Assembly: GCA_023386155.1 (NCBI GenBank)
Contig: JAEWKH010000021.1
Span: 1-64,000, forward strand
DNA length: 64,000 nt
Direction: 5' to 3'
Origin: Pseudomonadota bacterium
Lineage (GTDB): Bacteria > Pseudomonadota > Alphaproteobacteria > Rhizobiales > Beijerinckiaceae
Shown here piece after piece: positions 31,831 through 41,899 of this stretch. The notes beneath the pieces were generated by a model. That model had not been told where the DNA came from and searched no databases. It saw nothing but the letters and a program-made list of their open reading frames with translations. Made by a program: the position numbers and the translations under genes. Numbering within the stretch: the stretch's first letter is position 1; each line of letters opens with the position of its first letter.

Positions 31831-32313
31831 ATGCCGACCTTTCGCACCACGCGTTCCGTCAAGCATACGCCGGCGCAGATGTTCGCTCTCGTGGCCGATG
31901 TGGAGCGCTATCCGGAATTCGTGCCCTTGTGCGAAAGCCTGCGGGTCATGCGCCGCGTCCAGAGCGGAGAGGGCATCGAGACGCTCGTGGCCACCATGTC
32001 GGTCGGCTACAAGGCCATCAAGGAAACCTTCACCACCCGGGTGACCCTGGACGATCCGCGCCTGAAGATCACGGTCGAATACGTGGACGGGCCGTTCAAG
32101 TACCTCGAAAACCGCTGGACCTTCCGTGAGGTGCCCGGTGGTTGCGAGGTGGAGTTCTATATCAACTATGAATTCAAGAGCTTCGCGCTCGGGCTTCTCA
32201 TGGGCACCGTCTTCGACAAAGCCTTCCGCAAGTTCACCGATGCCTTCGAGGAGCGAGCGGACGAGATCTACGGGGCGCCGCCGAAGACGCAGGCCGGGGC
32301 TAGAACGGCCTGA
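31831..32313 (+). CDS. COQ10/RatA-like START-domain protein
   Basis: A 160-residue protein of the polyketide cyclase/START fold, similar to yeast Coq10 and E. coli RatA. Seen: FRTTRSVKHTPAQMFALVADVERYP at the N-terminus (helix-grip first strand) and the long C-terminal helix VFDKAFRKFTDAFEERADEIYG. The alphaproteobacterial members are thought to bind ubiquinone; RatA of E. coli affects ribosome association. Its stop abuts the convergent pncC stop. Confidence 0.85.
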   Translation: MPTFRTTRSVKHTPAQMFALVADVERYPEFVPLCESLRVMRRVQSGEGIETLVATMSVGYKAIKETFTTRVTLDDPRLKITVEYVDGPFKYLENRWTFREVPGGCEVEFYINYEFKSFALGLLMGTVFDKAFRKFTDAFEERADEIYGAPPKTQAGARTA

Positions 32314-32802
32314 TCAGCGAACCGCCTGCTCCAGCAGCGACAGCGCATCCTCCACCGCCCGCCGGCGGACAATCTCCCGGCCCAGGTCGCCATAGCGCCG
32401 TTCCAGGTGGACCGTGGCGGCCCCTTTCCGGGCCAAGCCGAAATGAACGAGCCCGACCGGCTTCGCGGCCGTCCCTCCGGTCGGGCCAGCGACGCCGGTG
32501 ATGCCCACCGCCACATCGGCTCGCGAATGGGCCAGTGCCCCCTCGGCCATGGCCCGGGCGACCGGCTCGCTCACGGCCCCGTGGGTGGCGATCAGGTCGG
32601 CCGGGACCCCGATCAGCTCCGTCTTGGCCTCGTTGGAATAGGTCACGAACCCGCGCTCCACCACGGCCGAGGAGCCGGAAATCTCCGTCAGGAGGGCCGC
32701 CACGAGGCCGCCGGTGCAGGACTCGGCGGTCGCGATCTTGAGGTCCTTTCCGCGGTAGGCGTCCAGCAACGCCGCGGCGCGGCTCGTCATTTCGGGCGTC
32801 AT
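32314..32802 (-). CDS. pncC: CinA-type nicotinamide-nucleotide amidohydrolase PncC
   Basis: A 162-residue stand-alone C-terminal CinA domain: [19 protein letters not shown] near residue 21, the [14 protein letters not shown] helix and [11 protein letters not shown]. It deamidates NMN to NaMN in pyridine nucleotide recycling. The ATG overlaps the ispDF stop by 4 bp. Confidence 0.93.
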   Translation of the reverse strand: MTPEMTSRAAALLDAYRGKDLKIATAESCTGGLVAALLTEISGSSAVVERGFVTYSNEAKTELIGVPADLIATHGAVSEPVARAMAEGALAHSRADVAVGITGVAGPTGGTAAKPVGLVHFGLARKGAATVHLERRYGDLGREIVRRRAVEDALSLLEQAVR

Positions 32803-33992
32803 GCACTCGCCTCCGGCAATCGGATGGTCGCTGCGGCCTGGGCCGCGATGCCTTCACCGCGGCCGGTAAATCCAAGCCTTTCGGTCGTCGTCGCCTTGAG
32901 CGAGACCTGGTCCAGGCGAAGGCCGGCGATCTCGGCGATCCGCAGCCGCATCGCGTCCCGGTAAGGCCCCAGCTTCGGCCTCTCGCAAAGGAGAGTCGCG
33001 TCGAGATGATCGACGATGCCGCCGCGCTTGCGAACGAGCCCGACCGCGTGGGCGAGAAACCGGTCGGAGGAGGCGCCGCGCCATTGCGGATCGCTTGGCG
33101 GGAAATGGGTGCCGATATCGCCATCGGCGAGAGCCCCGAGAACAGCGTCCGTCAGGGCGTGCAGGATCACGTCCCCGTCCGAATGGGCGATGACGCCGCG
33201 CTCATGGGGAACCTTGATCCCGCCGAGCCACACATGATCGCCCTCGGCGAAGGCATGGACGTCGAATCCGGTGCCGAGGCGGGTTACGTAAGTCATGGCA
33301 TCGCCTTTCAAACGCCTTTCGGCCTCCTGGAAATCCGCCGGATGGGTCAGCTTGATGTTGCCCGGCTCGCCCTCGAAGACATGAACCGGCAGGCCGGCCC
33401 ATTCCATCAATGCGCCGTCATCGGTGAACGAGTGCAGGTTCGAACCGGAGGCACTGCGGTGCGCGTCGAGCAGGGCCGAAAAACGGAAAGCCTGTGGCGT
33501 CTGGACCGCCCTCAGGGACGAACGGTCCGGAGTGGAGAGGACTTCGGAGCGTTCCCCGATCACCTTGATGGTATCGGTGACGGCCGTTCCTGGAACGGCC
33601 GCGTTCCAGCGCCTTGCCGCCTCGATGGCCCGGTCGATGAGGCCAGGGCCGACGAAAGGCCGCGCCGCATCGTGAACGAGAACGAGCTCGGGGTTCAGGT
33701 CCGCCAGAGCCTCGAGCCCTTTTCGCACCGAGTCCTGCCTCGTCTCGCCGCCATGGACGCATGGCAGAACTGTCGATGCGGGGGGTGGTAAGGTTCGAAC
33801 CGCCTCTTCATAGAGGTGACGATCGTCGGGATGGATCACGACGAGGGTTTGAGTGATTCCGGAGTGAGAGAGAAAAGCCGAAAGCGTTCTCGCCAGAACC
33901 GGCTGCCCTCGCAGCGGCCGATATTGCTTCGGGATTCCTTCACCGGCTCTTGATCCACGTCCTGCGGCAACGATGAGGGCGGCGACTGACAT
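32799..33992 (-). CDS. ispDF: Bifunctional IspD-IspF enzyme of the MEP isoprenoid pathway
   Basis: A 397-residue fusion. Residues 1-230 are the IspD cytidylyltransferase ([28 protein letters not shown]). Residues 235-395 are IspF cyclodiphosphate synthase ([48 protein letters not shown]). The fusion is usual in alpha and epsilon classes. It is divergent from dusB, an established arrangement in Rhizobiales. Confidence 0.96.
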   Translation of the reverse strand: MSVAALIVAAGRGSRAGEGIPKQYRPLRGQPVLARTLSAFLSHSGITQTLVVIHPDDRHLYEEAVRTLPPPASTVLPCVHGGETRQDSVRKGLEALADLNPELVLVHDAARPFVGPGLIDRAIEAARRWNAAVPGTAVTDTIKVIGERSEVLSTPDRSSLRAVQTPQAFRFSALLDAHRSASGSNLHSFTDDGALMEWAGLPVHVFEGEPGNIKLTHPADFQEAERRLKGDAMTYVTRLGTGFDVHAFAEGDHVWLGGIKVPHERGVIAHSDGDVILHALTDAVLGALADGDIGTHFPPSDPQWRGASSDRFLAHAVGLVRKRGGIVDHLDATLLCERPKLGPYRDAMRLRIAEIAGLRLDQVSLKATTTERLGFTGRGEGIAAQAAATIRLPEASA

Positions 33993-34065
33993 TCGGACAA
34001 GCTCTTTCCAATGAACGCTCTCCTAAGCATGCGGTGGGAAGAAGGCAAATCCCTGCGGGAGGGAC

Positions 34066-34093
34066 TTGCACGCGGCCCGGAAATGGCTATTGA
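34066..34093 (+). promoter_or_regulatory. Possible promoter for dusB-ntr operon
   Basis: TTGCAC (34066-34071) and TATTGA (34088-34093) with a 16-bp spacer. Initiation would fall within a few bases of the dusB ATG at 34103, implying a leaderless or very short leader, consistent with the weak Shine-Dalgarno there. Candidate only. Confidence 0.35.
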
Positions 34094-34102
34094 TTAGGCA
34101 CA

Positions 34103-35122
34103 ATGAACTTTGAACAAAAATTAGGCGCAAGCGGCTTTGGCATCGGTCCTGTTCAGGTCGAGGCAGCGGCTGTCCTCGCGCCCCTGTCCGGTGTGACGGA
34201 TGTCGCCTTCCGGCGCATTGCCAAGCGCCTGGGCGCCGGTCTCGTCGTGTCCGAAATGGTGGCGTCGGACGAGCTGGTGCAGGGCTCGGAGGAGGCGCAG
34301 CTCAGGGCCGAGGGAGCCGGGATCGAGCCGCACGTGGTTCAATTGGCCGGCTGCGAGCCGCATTGGATGGCCGAGGCCGCACGGGTTGCCGAGGGAGCAG
34401 GTGCGCGCATCATCGACATCAACATGGGGTGTCCGGCCAAGCGGGTGATCGGCGGCTATGCGGGGTCCGCGCTCATGCGCGACCTCGACCACGCCGCCCG
34501 GCTCATCGCGGCGACGGTGCAGGCTGCGAGCGTTCCCGTGACCGTCAAGATGCGCCTCGGCTGGGACCACGGCAGCATCAACGCGCCGGAACTCGCCCGC
34601 CGTGCCGAGGCCCTCGGCGTAAGGGCCGTGACGGTGCATGGCCGGACGCGCCAGCAGTTCTACAAGGGGGAGGCCGACTGGCGGGCCATCGCGGCCGTCG
34701 TCCAGAATGTTGGCATCCCTGTCATTGCCAATGGCGATATCGGCTCGCTCGAAGACGCGAGATGCTGCCTCTCGGCCTCGGGCGCAGCGGCCGTGATGAT
34801 CGGCCGCGCCGCGGTCGGAAGGCCCTGGCTCGTGGGCCAGATCGGGGCTGCCCTGCAGGGCACGAGGATCCCCGATCCGTCGCCCGAGACGATGACCGGG
34901 ATCGCCATCGAGCACTATGAGGAACTCCTGTCGCTCTATGGCGCGAAGGTCGGCATCCGGCATGCCCGCAAGCACCTTGCGGCCTATGCCGATGCGGCCA
35001 TGGCGTCGGGCTTCATCGTCGCGCCGAGTATCCGGACCGCTCTCGTGACATCCGAGGAACCCCAGACAGTGATCGCCTTGCTGAGCTCCCTCTACAGCCG
35101 TCAGGGTCGGGAGGCGGCATGA
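34103..35122 (+). CDS. dusB: tRNA-dihydrouridine synthase DusB (NifR3)
   Basis: FMN-dependent reduction of uridines in tRNA. The 339-residue protein has [14 protein letters not shown] near residue 26, the catalytic Cys110 in [24 protein letters not shown], and the FMN phosphate site VIANGDIGS. This gene was named nifR3 in phototrophs because it heads the ntr operon, as here. The ntrB ATG overlaps its stop by 4 bp. Confidence 0.95.
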   Translation: MNFEQKLGASGFGIGPVQVEAAAVLAPLSGVTDVAFRRIAKRLGAGLVVSEMVASDELVQGSEEAQLRAEGAGIEPHVVQLAGCEPHWMAEAARVAEGAGARIIDINMGCPAKRVIGGYAGSALMRDLDHAARLIAATVQAASVPVTVKMRLGWDHGSINAPELARRAEALGVRAVTVHGRTRQQFYKGEADWRAIAAVVQNVGIPVIANGDIGSLEDARCCLSASGAAAVMIGRAAVGRPWLVGQIGAALQGTRIPDPSPETMTGIAIEHYEELLSLYGAKVGIRHARKHLAAYADAAMASGFIVAPSIRTALVTSEEPQTVIALLSSLYSRQGREAA

Positions 35123-36222
35123 CGATGGCGGCCATCAACGACCTCATCATGAATGCGTTGCCGATCCCGGTTCTGGCCATCGGGCCGGAGCACCGGATCG
35201 TGCATGCCAATGCGGCGGCCGAATCCTTCTTCGAGGTCAGCCTGCGCATGATGCTGCGGCAGAAGCTCAGCGACTTCCTGCCCTTCGGCTCGCCGGTGAT
35301 GGCGCTGGTGGAGGACGTTCGCCAGAGGGGCTCCAGCGTCAGCGAGCATCGGGTGGATATCGGAAGTCCCCGGCTCGGAGCGGAGCGCATCGTCGACGTC
35401 TCCGCCAGCCCGTTGGGCGACGACAGCGACAACGTGATCGTCATGCTCCAGGAACGGACGATCGCCGACAAGATGAACCGCCAATTGACTCATCGCGGGG
35501 CGGCCAGGTCCATCACGGCGCTCGGGGCCCTCCTGGCGCACGAGATCAAGAATCCCCTGTCGGGCATCCGCGGCGCGGCGCAGCTCCTCGAGCAGTCGGC
35601 AAGCGAGGACGACCGCCTGCTCACGCGCCTCATCTGCGACGAGACGGATCGCATCGTGAAGCTCGTGGAGCGCATGGAGCTGTTCGGCGAGGAGCGGCCG
35701 GTGGAGCGAGGCGCGGTCAACATCCACGGCGTGCTCGACCATGTGAAGCGCCTTGCTCAATCGGGCTTTGCCCGGCACATCCGGTTCGTCGAGAACTACG
35801 ATCCGTCCCTGCCGCCCGTGCTCGGCAATCGGGATCAGTTGATCCAGGTCATCCTGAATCTGGTCAAGAATGCCGCCGAGGCGGTCGGCATCGATGCGCC
35901 GGACGGCGAGATCATTCTCTCGACCGCGTTCCGCACCGGCGTGCGGCTCCAGGTTCCCGGCTCCCAGGAACGGGTCAGCCTTCCGATCGAGCTGAGCGTC
36001 ATCGACAACGGCCCCGGCATTCCTCCCGAGCTGATGACCGACCTGTTTGATCCATTCGTGACCACCAAGGTCCAGGGCAGCGGCCTGGGGCTTGCCCTCG
36101 TCGCCAAGATCGTCGGCGACCATGGCGGCATCGTCGAATGCGAGCCTGCGCCCCGGCGGACCACATTCCGAATTCTCCTGCCCATGCACCGCGCCGATGA
36201 CGGCCGCGGAGCCGATTTGTGA
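35119..36222 (+). CDS. ntrB: Nitrogen regulation sensor kinase NtrB
   Basis: A 367-residue soluble histidine kinase: PAS domain (residues about 6-115), dimerisation helix with phosphoacceptor His141 in [12 protein letters not shown], and an ATPase domain with N box ([12 protein letters not shown]), [10 protein letters not shown] and [11 protein letters not shown]. It phosphorylates NtrC under PII control when nitrogen is scarce. Coupled to dusB and 9 bp upstream of ntrC. Confidence 0.95.
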   Translation: MTMAAINDLIMNALPIPVLAIGPEHRIVHANAAAESFFEVSLRMMLRQKLSDFLPFGSPVMALVEDVRQRGSSVSEHRVDIGSPRLGAERIVDVSASPLGDDSDNVIVMLQERTIADKMNRQLTHRGAARSITALGALLAHEIKNPLSGIRGAAQLLEQSASEDDRLLTRLICDETDRIVKLVERMELFGEERPVERGAVNIHGVLDHVKRLAQSGFARHIRFVENYDPSLPPVLGNRDQLIQVILNLVKNAAEAVGIDAPDGEIILSTAFRTGVRLQVPGSQERVSLPIELSVIDNGPGIPPELMTDLFDPFVTTKVQGSGLGLALVAKIVGDHGGIVECEPAPRRTTFRILLPMHRADDGRGADL

Positions 36223-36231
36223 GATCAAGCG

Positions 36232-37698
36232 ATGCCTAGCGGACAGATTCTTCTCGCTGACGACGATGCGGCCATCCGGACCGTCCTGAACCAGGCCCTG
36301 TCGCGGGCCGGTTACGAGGTGCGCTCCACCAGCAACGCCGCGACCCTCTGGCGGTGGGTGTCGCAAGGAGAGGGTGATCTGGTCATCACGGATGTGATGA
36401 TGCCGGACGAGAACGCCTTCGACCTCCTGCCCCGCATCAAGAAGATGCGCCCGGAACTGCCGATCATCGTCATGAGCGCCCAGAACACGTTCATGACCGC
36501 CATCAAGGCTTCCGAGCGCGGTGCTTACGAATACCTGCCGAAGCCCTTCGACCTGAAGGAGCTCGTCGCCGTCGTCGGCCGGGCCCTGTCCCGGCCCCGG
36601 CACGTCCCCACGGGAGCCGGTCCGTCGCCGGAGAACGAGGACATTCCGCTCGTGGGCCGCTCCCATGCGATGCAGGAGATCTACCGGGCGCTCGCCCGCC
36701 TGATGCCCACCGACCTGACGGTGATGATCACGGGCGAATCCGGGACCGGCAAGGAACTGGTGGCAAAGGCGCTGCACGATTACGGCAAGCGCCGCCAGGG
36801 CCCGTTCGTGGCCGTCAACATGGCGGCGATCCCGCGAGAGCTGATCGAATCCGAGCTCTTCGGCCATGAAAAGGGTGCCTTCACCGGCGCGACCGCCCGC
36901 AGCACGGGACGTTTCGAGCAGGCCGAGGGCGGCACGCTGTTCCTGGACGAGATCGGCGACATGCCCATGGAGGCCCAGACCCGCCTCCTGCGCGTTCTCC
37001 AGCAGGGCGAATACACCACCGTCGGCGGCCGCGTGCCGATCAAGACCAATGTCCGGATCGTGGCAGCGACGAACAAGGACCTGCGCGTGCTGATCCAGCA
37101 GGGCCTCTTCCGCGAGGATCTCTATTTCCGCCTCAACGTGGTGCCCCTGCGCCTTCCGCCGCTGCGCGAGCGGGTCGAGGACATTCCGGATCTGGCCCGT
37201 CACTTCTTCATGCTGGTGGAGAAGGAGGGGCTCGCACGCAAGCAGCTCGACGTGGAGGCGATGGACCGGCTCAAGCGCTACCGCTGGCCGGGAAACGTCC
37301 GCGAGCTGGAAAACCTGGTGCGACGTTTGGCGGCGCTGTATCCCCAGGACACCATCACAGGAGCCATCATCGACGCGGAGCTCGATCCACAGCCTCTGCT
37401 GCCCCCGCAGCCCGTCGGGAAGGCGGCTCAGCCGGCTCAATCGAACTCGGAGGGATTGTCCGATGCCGTCGAGCGGCACCTGAACGAGTATTTCTCCGGT
37501 TTCCGGGACACGCTTCCGCCGCCCGGGCTCTATCATCGCGTCCTGCGCGAGATCGAGGGGCCGCTGATCGGCGCTGCGCTTGCAGCCACGAGGGGCAACC
37601 AGATTCGGGCGGCCGAGCTTCTCGGGGTCAACCGCAATACCCTTCGCAAGAAGGTGCGGGACCTCGAGCTTATGGTGGTCCGAACCAACCGGAGTTGA
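36232..37698 (+). CDS. ntrC: Sigma-54-dependent response regulator NtrC
   Basis: A 488-residue activator: receiver domain with Asp54 ([10 protein letters not shown]), AAA+ domain with Walker A GESGTGKE at 168-175, the sigma-54 contact loop GAFTGA at 215-220, and a C-terminal Fis-type helix-turn-helix ([20 protein letters not shown]). It activates nitrogen assimilation genes. The GAFTGA loop is intact, unlike in the neighbouring NtrX. Confidence 0.96.
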   Translation: MPSGQILLADDDAAIRTVLNQALSRAGYEVRSTSNAATLWRWVSQGEGDLVITDVMMPDENAFDLLPRIKKMRPELPIIVMSAQNTFMTAIKASERGAYEYLPKPFDLKELVAVVGRALSRPRHVPTGAGPSPENEDIPLVGRSHAMQEIYRALARLMPTDLTVMITGESGTGKELVAKALHDYGKRRQGPFVAVNMAAIPRELIESELFGHEKGAFTGATARSTGRFEQAEGGTLFLDEIGDMPMEAQTRLLRVLQQGEYTTVGGRVPIKTNVRIVAATNKDLRVLIQQGLFREDLYFRLNVVPLRLPPLRERVEDIPDLARHFFMLVEKEGLARKQLDVEAMDRLKRYRWPGNVRELENLVRRLAALYPQDTITGAIIDAELDPQPLLPPQPVGKAAQPAQSNSEGLSDAVERHLNEYFSGFRDTLPPPGLYHRVLREIEGPLIGAALAATRGNQIRAAELLGVNRNTLRKKVRDLELMVVRTNRS

Positions 37699-37757
37699 AC
37701 GCTCCGGCTGTAATAATTTGACCACAGTGTTGTGTTGGTGCATCACCCAGTGACGGG

Positions 37758-40046
37758 GTGCGGAACGGAGAGCACCCGATTGGCGGGGCTCCAGTCTTGA
37801 TCGAACAGGACACCATTGCGCAACGGCCGGCGGTTGAACCGTCCCAGAGCGGCCTCGGCTGGCTGGGATACGGCGCCGTTCTGTCGGCTCTGGCTTCGGC
37901 TCTCGCCACGTTCCTGATCCTGGCCGGCGCAACGCCGCTGCTGCCGACCCATAACGTCGTGATCTGGGTCTTCCTGCTCAATGGCCTGCTGATTGCGCTG
38001 CTCCTCGGGATCGTCGCCTGGCAGGCCCGGAAGCTCGTGCGGGAGCGCCGGGCAGGGGCGGCAGCCGCAGGCCTTCACGTGAGAATCGTCGGGCTCTTCA
38101 GCCTCGTAGCGGTTCTGCCGGCTATCCTGGTCGCGGCCGTCGCGACGGTCACCCTGGAGCGCGGCCTCGATCCCTGGTTCACCGGGGCGCTGAAAGACTT
38201 GATGACCAACACGGTCTCCATCGCCCGGTCCTATCGCGAGCTGCAGTGCCGGACGCTCGCCCGAGAAACCCAGCTGATGGCAGCGGATCTCAATCGTGCC
38301 AAAGTTCTCTTCGACGCGGATCGCAACCTCTTTCGGGAATTCATGAATTCCCGCTCCATCTTCCTCGGCTTTCCTCTCGCCATGATCGTGGACACGGATG
38401 GCTCCGTGGTCGAGAGAATCGAGGCCAAGAAGCTCGAAAACGTACCCCCGCCGTCGGAAACGGACCTGCGGGAGGCGAGCAGCCGGGAGGCGCTCTGCCT
38501 TTTCCCGAAATCCGGCAACATCTTTCGCTCGGCCTTGAAGCTGGATGCCCATGGCGGACGCATCCTCTACGTGGCCAGGGAAGTCGATCCGCGCGCGCTG
38601 GAATTCCCCCAGGTCGCGGAAGCGGGCGTTGCGTTCTATGAGGCGCTGGATCAGAAGAAGGCGGGCATTCAGATCGCCTTCGCGTCCATGTTCACGCTGA
38701 TCGCGCTGATCGTGCTGCTCTCCGCCATCTGGTTCGGGCTGAACTTCGCCAACCGCCTCGTCGCTCCCATCCGGCGCCTCATCCATGCGACGGATCAGGT
38801 GGCGACCGGTAACTTCTACGTCCAGGTGCCCGTCCGGCGGGGGGAGGGCGATCTCGGCCATCTGGGAGAGACCTTCAACAAGATGACCTCGGAACTGCGC
38901 CGTCAGCACGATGGGCTGACGACCGCCAGCGATCTCATGGACCGGCGCCGGCGATTCACCGAAGCCGTCCTGGCTGGCGTTTCCGCCGGCGTCATCGGCG
39001 TCAATGCCCGAGGGCAGATCACCATCGTCAACCCGTCGACTGAGGCTCTGCTCGGCGCCTCGCACAAGGAGTTGCTTGGCCAGCCCGTTACGACGGTGCT
39101 GCCGGAGGTCGCTCCCCTCGTCGAAGAAATGAGCCAGGGACGCCAGCGCCTGATGCAGGAGCAGATCCACATCTCCCGTAAGGGCAAGGAGCGCACCATC
39201 AACGTTCGCGTGACAAGCGAGCAGGCGCGGGGAGGGCAGAGGGACCTCGTCATCACCCTCGACGACATCACGGATCTTGTTCTGGCGCAGCGGACTTCCG
39301 CCTGGGCGGACGTGGCGCGGCGCATCGCGCACGAGATCAAGAACCCTCTGACGCCGATCCAGCTTTCGGCCGAACGCATCCGCCGGAAATACGGCAAGGT
39401 GATCACCACGGACCGGGAGGTGTTCGATCAATGCACGGACACCATCGTGCGGCAGGTCGACGACATCAAGCGGATGGTCGACGAGTTCTCGTCATTCGCC
39501 CGCATGCCGAAGCCGACCATCGGCAACGAGGATCTGGCCGAGACGATCCGCCAGGTGATCTTCATGATGAAGATCGCCCATCCGGAGATCGAGTTCGTCG
39601 ATCAGGTTCCTGCCGGGCCCCTCATCGTACCTTTCGACCGGCGGCTCGTCTCTCAGGCGGTGACGAACATCGTCAAGAATGCGACCGAGGCGATTGCGGC
39701 GGTGCCGGAGGACGAGAGAGGCCCGGCGCAGATCTCGGTGCTCCTCGACGACTCCCATCCGGATTATCTGATCCTGGCCGTCACCGATAACGGCAAGGGC
39801 TTTCCGGTCGAGGGCCGACAGCGGCTGCTGGAGCCCTATATGACGACGCGCGAGGGTGGAACCGGACTGGGTCTGCCGATCGTTGCAAAGATTCTGGAAG
39901 ACCATGGAGGGGGCATGGAACTGGCCGACAATCCCACTGGACGGGGCGGGCAGGTTCGCATGTGGATCCCAAAGACGAAACACGTTGCATCGGAAGAGAC
40001 ATCGGCCGCTTCCAGCCGAAATGACTCTCACAGGGCAAGCCTATGA
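37758..40046 (+). CDS. ntrY: Membrane sensor kinase NtrY
   Basis: A 762-residue histidine kinase: several N-terminal transmembrane helices (residues about 30-135 and another near 300-320), an extracytoplasmic segment, HAMP (NRLVAPIRRLIHATDQ), PAS, phosphoacceptor His525 in [13 protein letters not shown], and the ATPase domain. It is the partner of NtrX. The start is taken as GTG at 37758. The N-terminus could be slightly shorter. It overlaps ntrX by 4 bp. Confidence 0.94.
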   Translation: MRNGEHPIGGAPVLIEQDTIAQRPAVEPSQSGLGWLGYGAVLSALASALATFLILAGATPLLPTHNVVIWVFLLNGLLIALLLGIVAWQARKLVRERRAGAAAAGLHVRIVGLFSLVAVLPAILVAAVATVTLERGLDPWFTGALKDLMTNTVSIARSYRELQCRTLARETQLMAADLNRAKVLFDADRNLFREFMNSRSIFLGFPLAMIVDTDGSVVERIEAKKLENVPPPSETDLREASSREALCLFPKSGNIFRSALKLDAHGGRILYVAREVDPRALEFPQVAEAGVAFYEALDQKKAGIQIAFASMFTLIALIVLLSAIWFGLNFANRLVAPIRRLIHATDQVATGNFYVQVPVRRGEGDLGHLGETFNKMTSELRRQHDGLTTASDLMDRRRRFTEAVLAGVSAGVIGVNARGQITIVNPSTEALLGASHKELLGQPVTTVLPEVAPLVEEMSQGRQRLMQEQIHISRKGKERTINVRVTSEQARGGQRDLVITLDDITDLVLAQRTSAWADVARRIAHEIKNPLTPIQLSAERIRRKYGKVITTDREVFDQCTDTIVRQVDDIKRMVDEFSSFARMPKPTIGNEDLAETIRQVIFMMKIAHPEIEFVDQVPAGPLIVPFDRRLVSQAVTNIVKNATEAIAAVPEDERGPAQISVLLDDSHPDYLILAVTDNGKGFPVEGRQRLLEPYMTTREGGTGLGLPIVAKILEDHGGGMELADNPTGRGGQVRMWIPKTKHVASEETSAASSRNDSHRASL

Positions 40047-41410
40047 GCGCTGATATTCTCGTCGTCGACGACGAAGTCGATATTCGTGAGCTGGTGGCCG
40101 GCATTCTCGAGGATGAGGGGCACCGGACCCGCACCGCCGGCACGTCCGATGAGGCCCTGGCCGCCATCGAGACAAGGCGTCCTCACCTCGTTTTCCTCGA
40201 TATCTGGCTGCAGGGAAGCCGGCTCGACGGGCTTCAGGTTCTGGAGATCATCAAGGCCCAGCACCCTGACCTGCCGGTCGTGATGATCTCCGGCCACGGC
40301 AACATCGAGACGGCCGTCTCCGCCATCAAGGCCGGGGCCTACGATTTCATCGAGAAGCCGTTCAAGGCCGACCGGCTCGTCCTCGTCGCCGAACGCGCCC
40401 TCGAGGCGTCGCGCCTGAAGCGCGAGGTCCGCGATCTGCGCTCGCGTTCCGTTCAGGCCAGCCGCATCGCGGGCCGGTCGATCGTCATCAACCAGCTCCG
40501 GCAGGCGGTGGAACGGGCGGCGCCCACCAATGCGCGCATCCTGATCACGGGCGCGCCTGGTTCGGGCAAGGAACTGACGGCCAGGACCATCCACAGCCTC
40601 TCCACCCGGGCCAACGGCCCGTTCGTCGTTCTTTCGGCCGCGACCATCACGCCCGACACCATGGAGGCGGAGCTTTTCGGCACCGAAGGCGGAAGCGGCG
40701 GACGCCGCGTGGGCGCTCTCGAGGAGGCCCATGGCGGCACTCTCTACATCGACGAGATCGCCGACATGCCGCGGGAAACGCAGAACAGGATCCTGCGCGT
40801 CCTGGTCGACCAGAACTTCCAGCGCGTCGGCGGAACGACCCGGGTCCATGTGGATGTGCGCATCGTGTCGTCGTCCAGCCGGGACCTGCCTGCCGCCATC
40901 GCGGCGGGCCAGTTCCGGGAAGACCTTTTCCATCGGCTCGGCGTGATCCCGATCCGGGTGCCGTCCCTTGCCGAGCGGCGCGAGGACGTGCCGGAGCTGA
41001 TCGAGTTCTTCATGGAGCAGATCTCGTCCACGACGGGCCTCCCGAAGCGGCGCATCGCGGAGGACGCCATGGCGGTCCTGCAATCGCACGACTGGCCGGG
41101 CAATGTGCGGCAGCTCCGCAACAACGTCGAACGGCTGATGATTCTTACCTCCGGCGAGCCCGATGCGGAAGTTACCGCCGACATGCTGCCCACCGAGATC
41201 GGTGCGCTCGTTCCGAGCACTCCGGGCGGGGCAGGGGGCGAGAAGCTCATGAGCCTGCCTCTTCGTGAGGCCCGCGAGATCTTCGAGCGGGAGTATCTCC
41301 TCGCGCAGATCGCCCGATTCAGCGGCAACATCTCCAGAACCGCGGAGTTCATCGGGATGGAGCGCTCGGCGCTGCACCGGAAGCTGAAATCCCTCGGGAT
41401 CGGAGGTTGA
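40043..41410 (+). CDS. ntrX: Response regulator NtrX (lacks GAFTGA)
   Basis: A 455-residue NtrC-family regulator with receiver Asp53 (LVFLDIWLQGS), AAA+ Walker A GAPGSGKE, DEIADMP Walker B-like segment, and C-terminal Fis helix-turn-helix (GNISRTAEFIGMERSALHRKL). Where NtrC has GAFTGA, this protein reads FGTEGGSGGRRVGAL, so the sigma-54 contact loop is missing. This is usual for alphaproteobacterial NtrX and suggests action at sigma-70 promoters or as a repressor. Confidence 0.95.
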   Translation: MSADILVVDDEVDIRELVAGILEDEGHRTRTAGTSDEALAAIETRRPHLVFLDIWLQGSRLDGLQVLEIIKAQHPDLPVVMISGHGNIETAVSAIKAGAYDFIEKPFKADRLVLVAERALEASRLKREVRDLRSRSVQASRIAGRSIVINQLRQAVERAAPTNARILITGAPGSGKELTARTIHSLSTRANGPFVVLSAATITPDTMEAELFGTEGGSGGRRVGALEEAHGGTLYIDEIADMPRETQNRILRVLVDQNFQRVGGTTRVHVDVRIVSSSSRDLPAAIAAGQFREDLFHRLGVIPIRVPSLAERREDVPELIEFFMEQISSTTGLPKRRIAEDAMAVLQSHDWPGNVRQLRNNVERLMILTSGEPDAEVTADMLPTEIGALVPSTPGGAGGEKLMSLPLREAREIFEREYLLAQIARFSGNISRTAEFIGMERSALHRKLKSLGIGG

Positions 41411-41643
41411 TGGCGCTTCATTGTTACAAGGAAGGGCAGTCGTTTTCGGGCCGAGAAGAACGGAAACCTACAATCCACGGGAAAATATGCTCCGAGGGAG
41501 TAGAACCGTTGCGCCCCCCTTGCCGAACGCTGTTGTTCGCCCTGTAATAGATCTGCCGGTCACCGACCGCACGAAAGCGGACAACCATATTCAGGCGGCC
41601 CCATAGCCAAGACCGGCGGCGATGGGCTGGCGAGGCAACTTCA

Positions 41644-41898
41644 ATGGCGGGCGATCGCGCGCAGAATCTTCAGGACACCTTTCTGAATTATGTCCGGAAG
41701 CAGAAAATCCCTCTGACGATCTTCCTCGTCAACGGGGTGAAGCTTCAGGGCGTCGTCACCTGGTTCGACAACTTCTGCGTCCTTCTGCGCAGGGATGGTC
41801 ATTCCCAGCTGGTTTACAAACACGCCATTTCCACCATCATGCCAGGGCAGCCCGTACAGTTGTTCGACCAGATCGACGAGGCTGGCGAGAAGGCCTGA
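41644..41898 (+). CDS. hfq: RNA chaperone Hfq
   Basis: An 84-residue Sm-like hexameric RNA chaperone. Sm1 ([21 protein letters not shown]) and Sm2 ([10 protein letters not shown]) motifs are intact. Position ntrX-hfq-hflX is conserved in Rhizobiales. The 233 bp upstream likely contains its promoter but I see no clear consensus. Confidence 0.97.
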   Translation: MAGDRAQNLQDTFLNYVRKQKIPLTIFLVNGVKLQGVVTWFDNFCVLLRRDGHSQLVYKHAISTIMPGQPVQLFDQIDEAGEKA

Positions 41899-41899
41899 G

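Noticed and set aside
35101..37932. A very long open frame on the minus strand opposite ntrB/ntrC (and similar ones opposite ppiD and pyrG).
   Set aside because: High-GC codon bias leaves antisense frames open. The plus-strand (or true-strand) genes are unmistakable, and the antisense products have no recognisable domain and biased composition.
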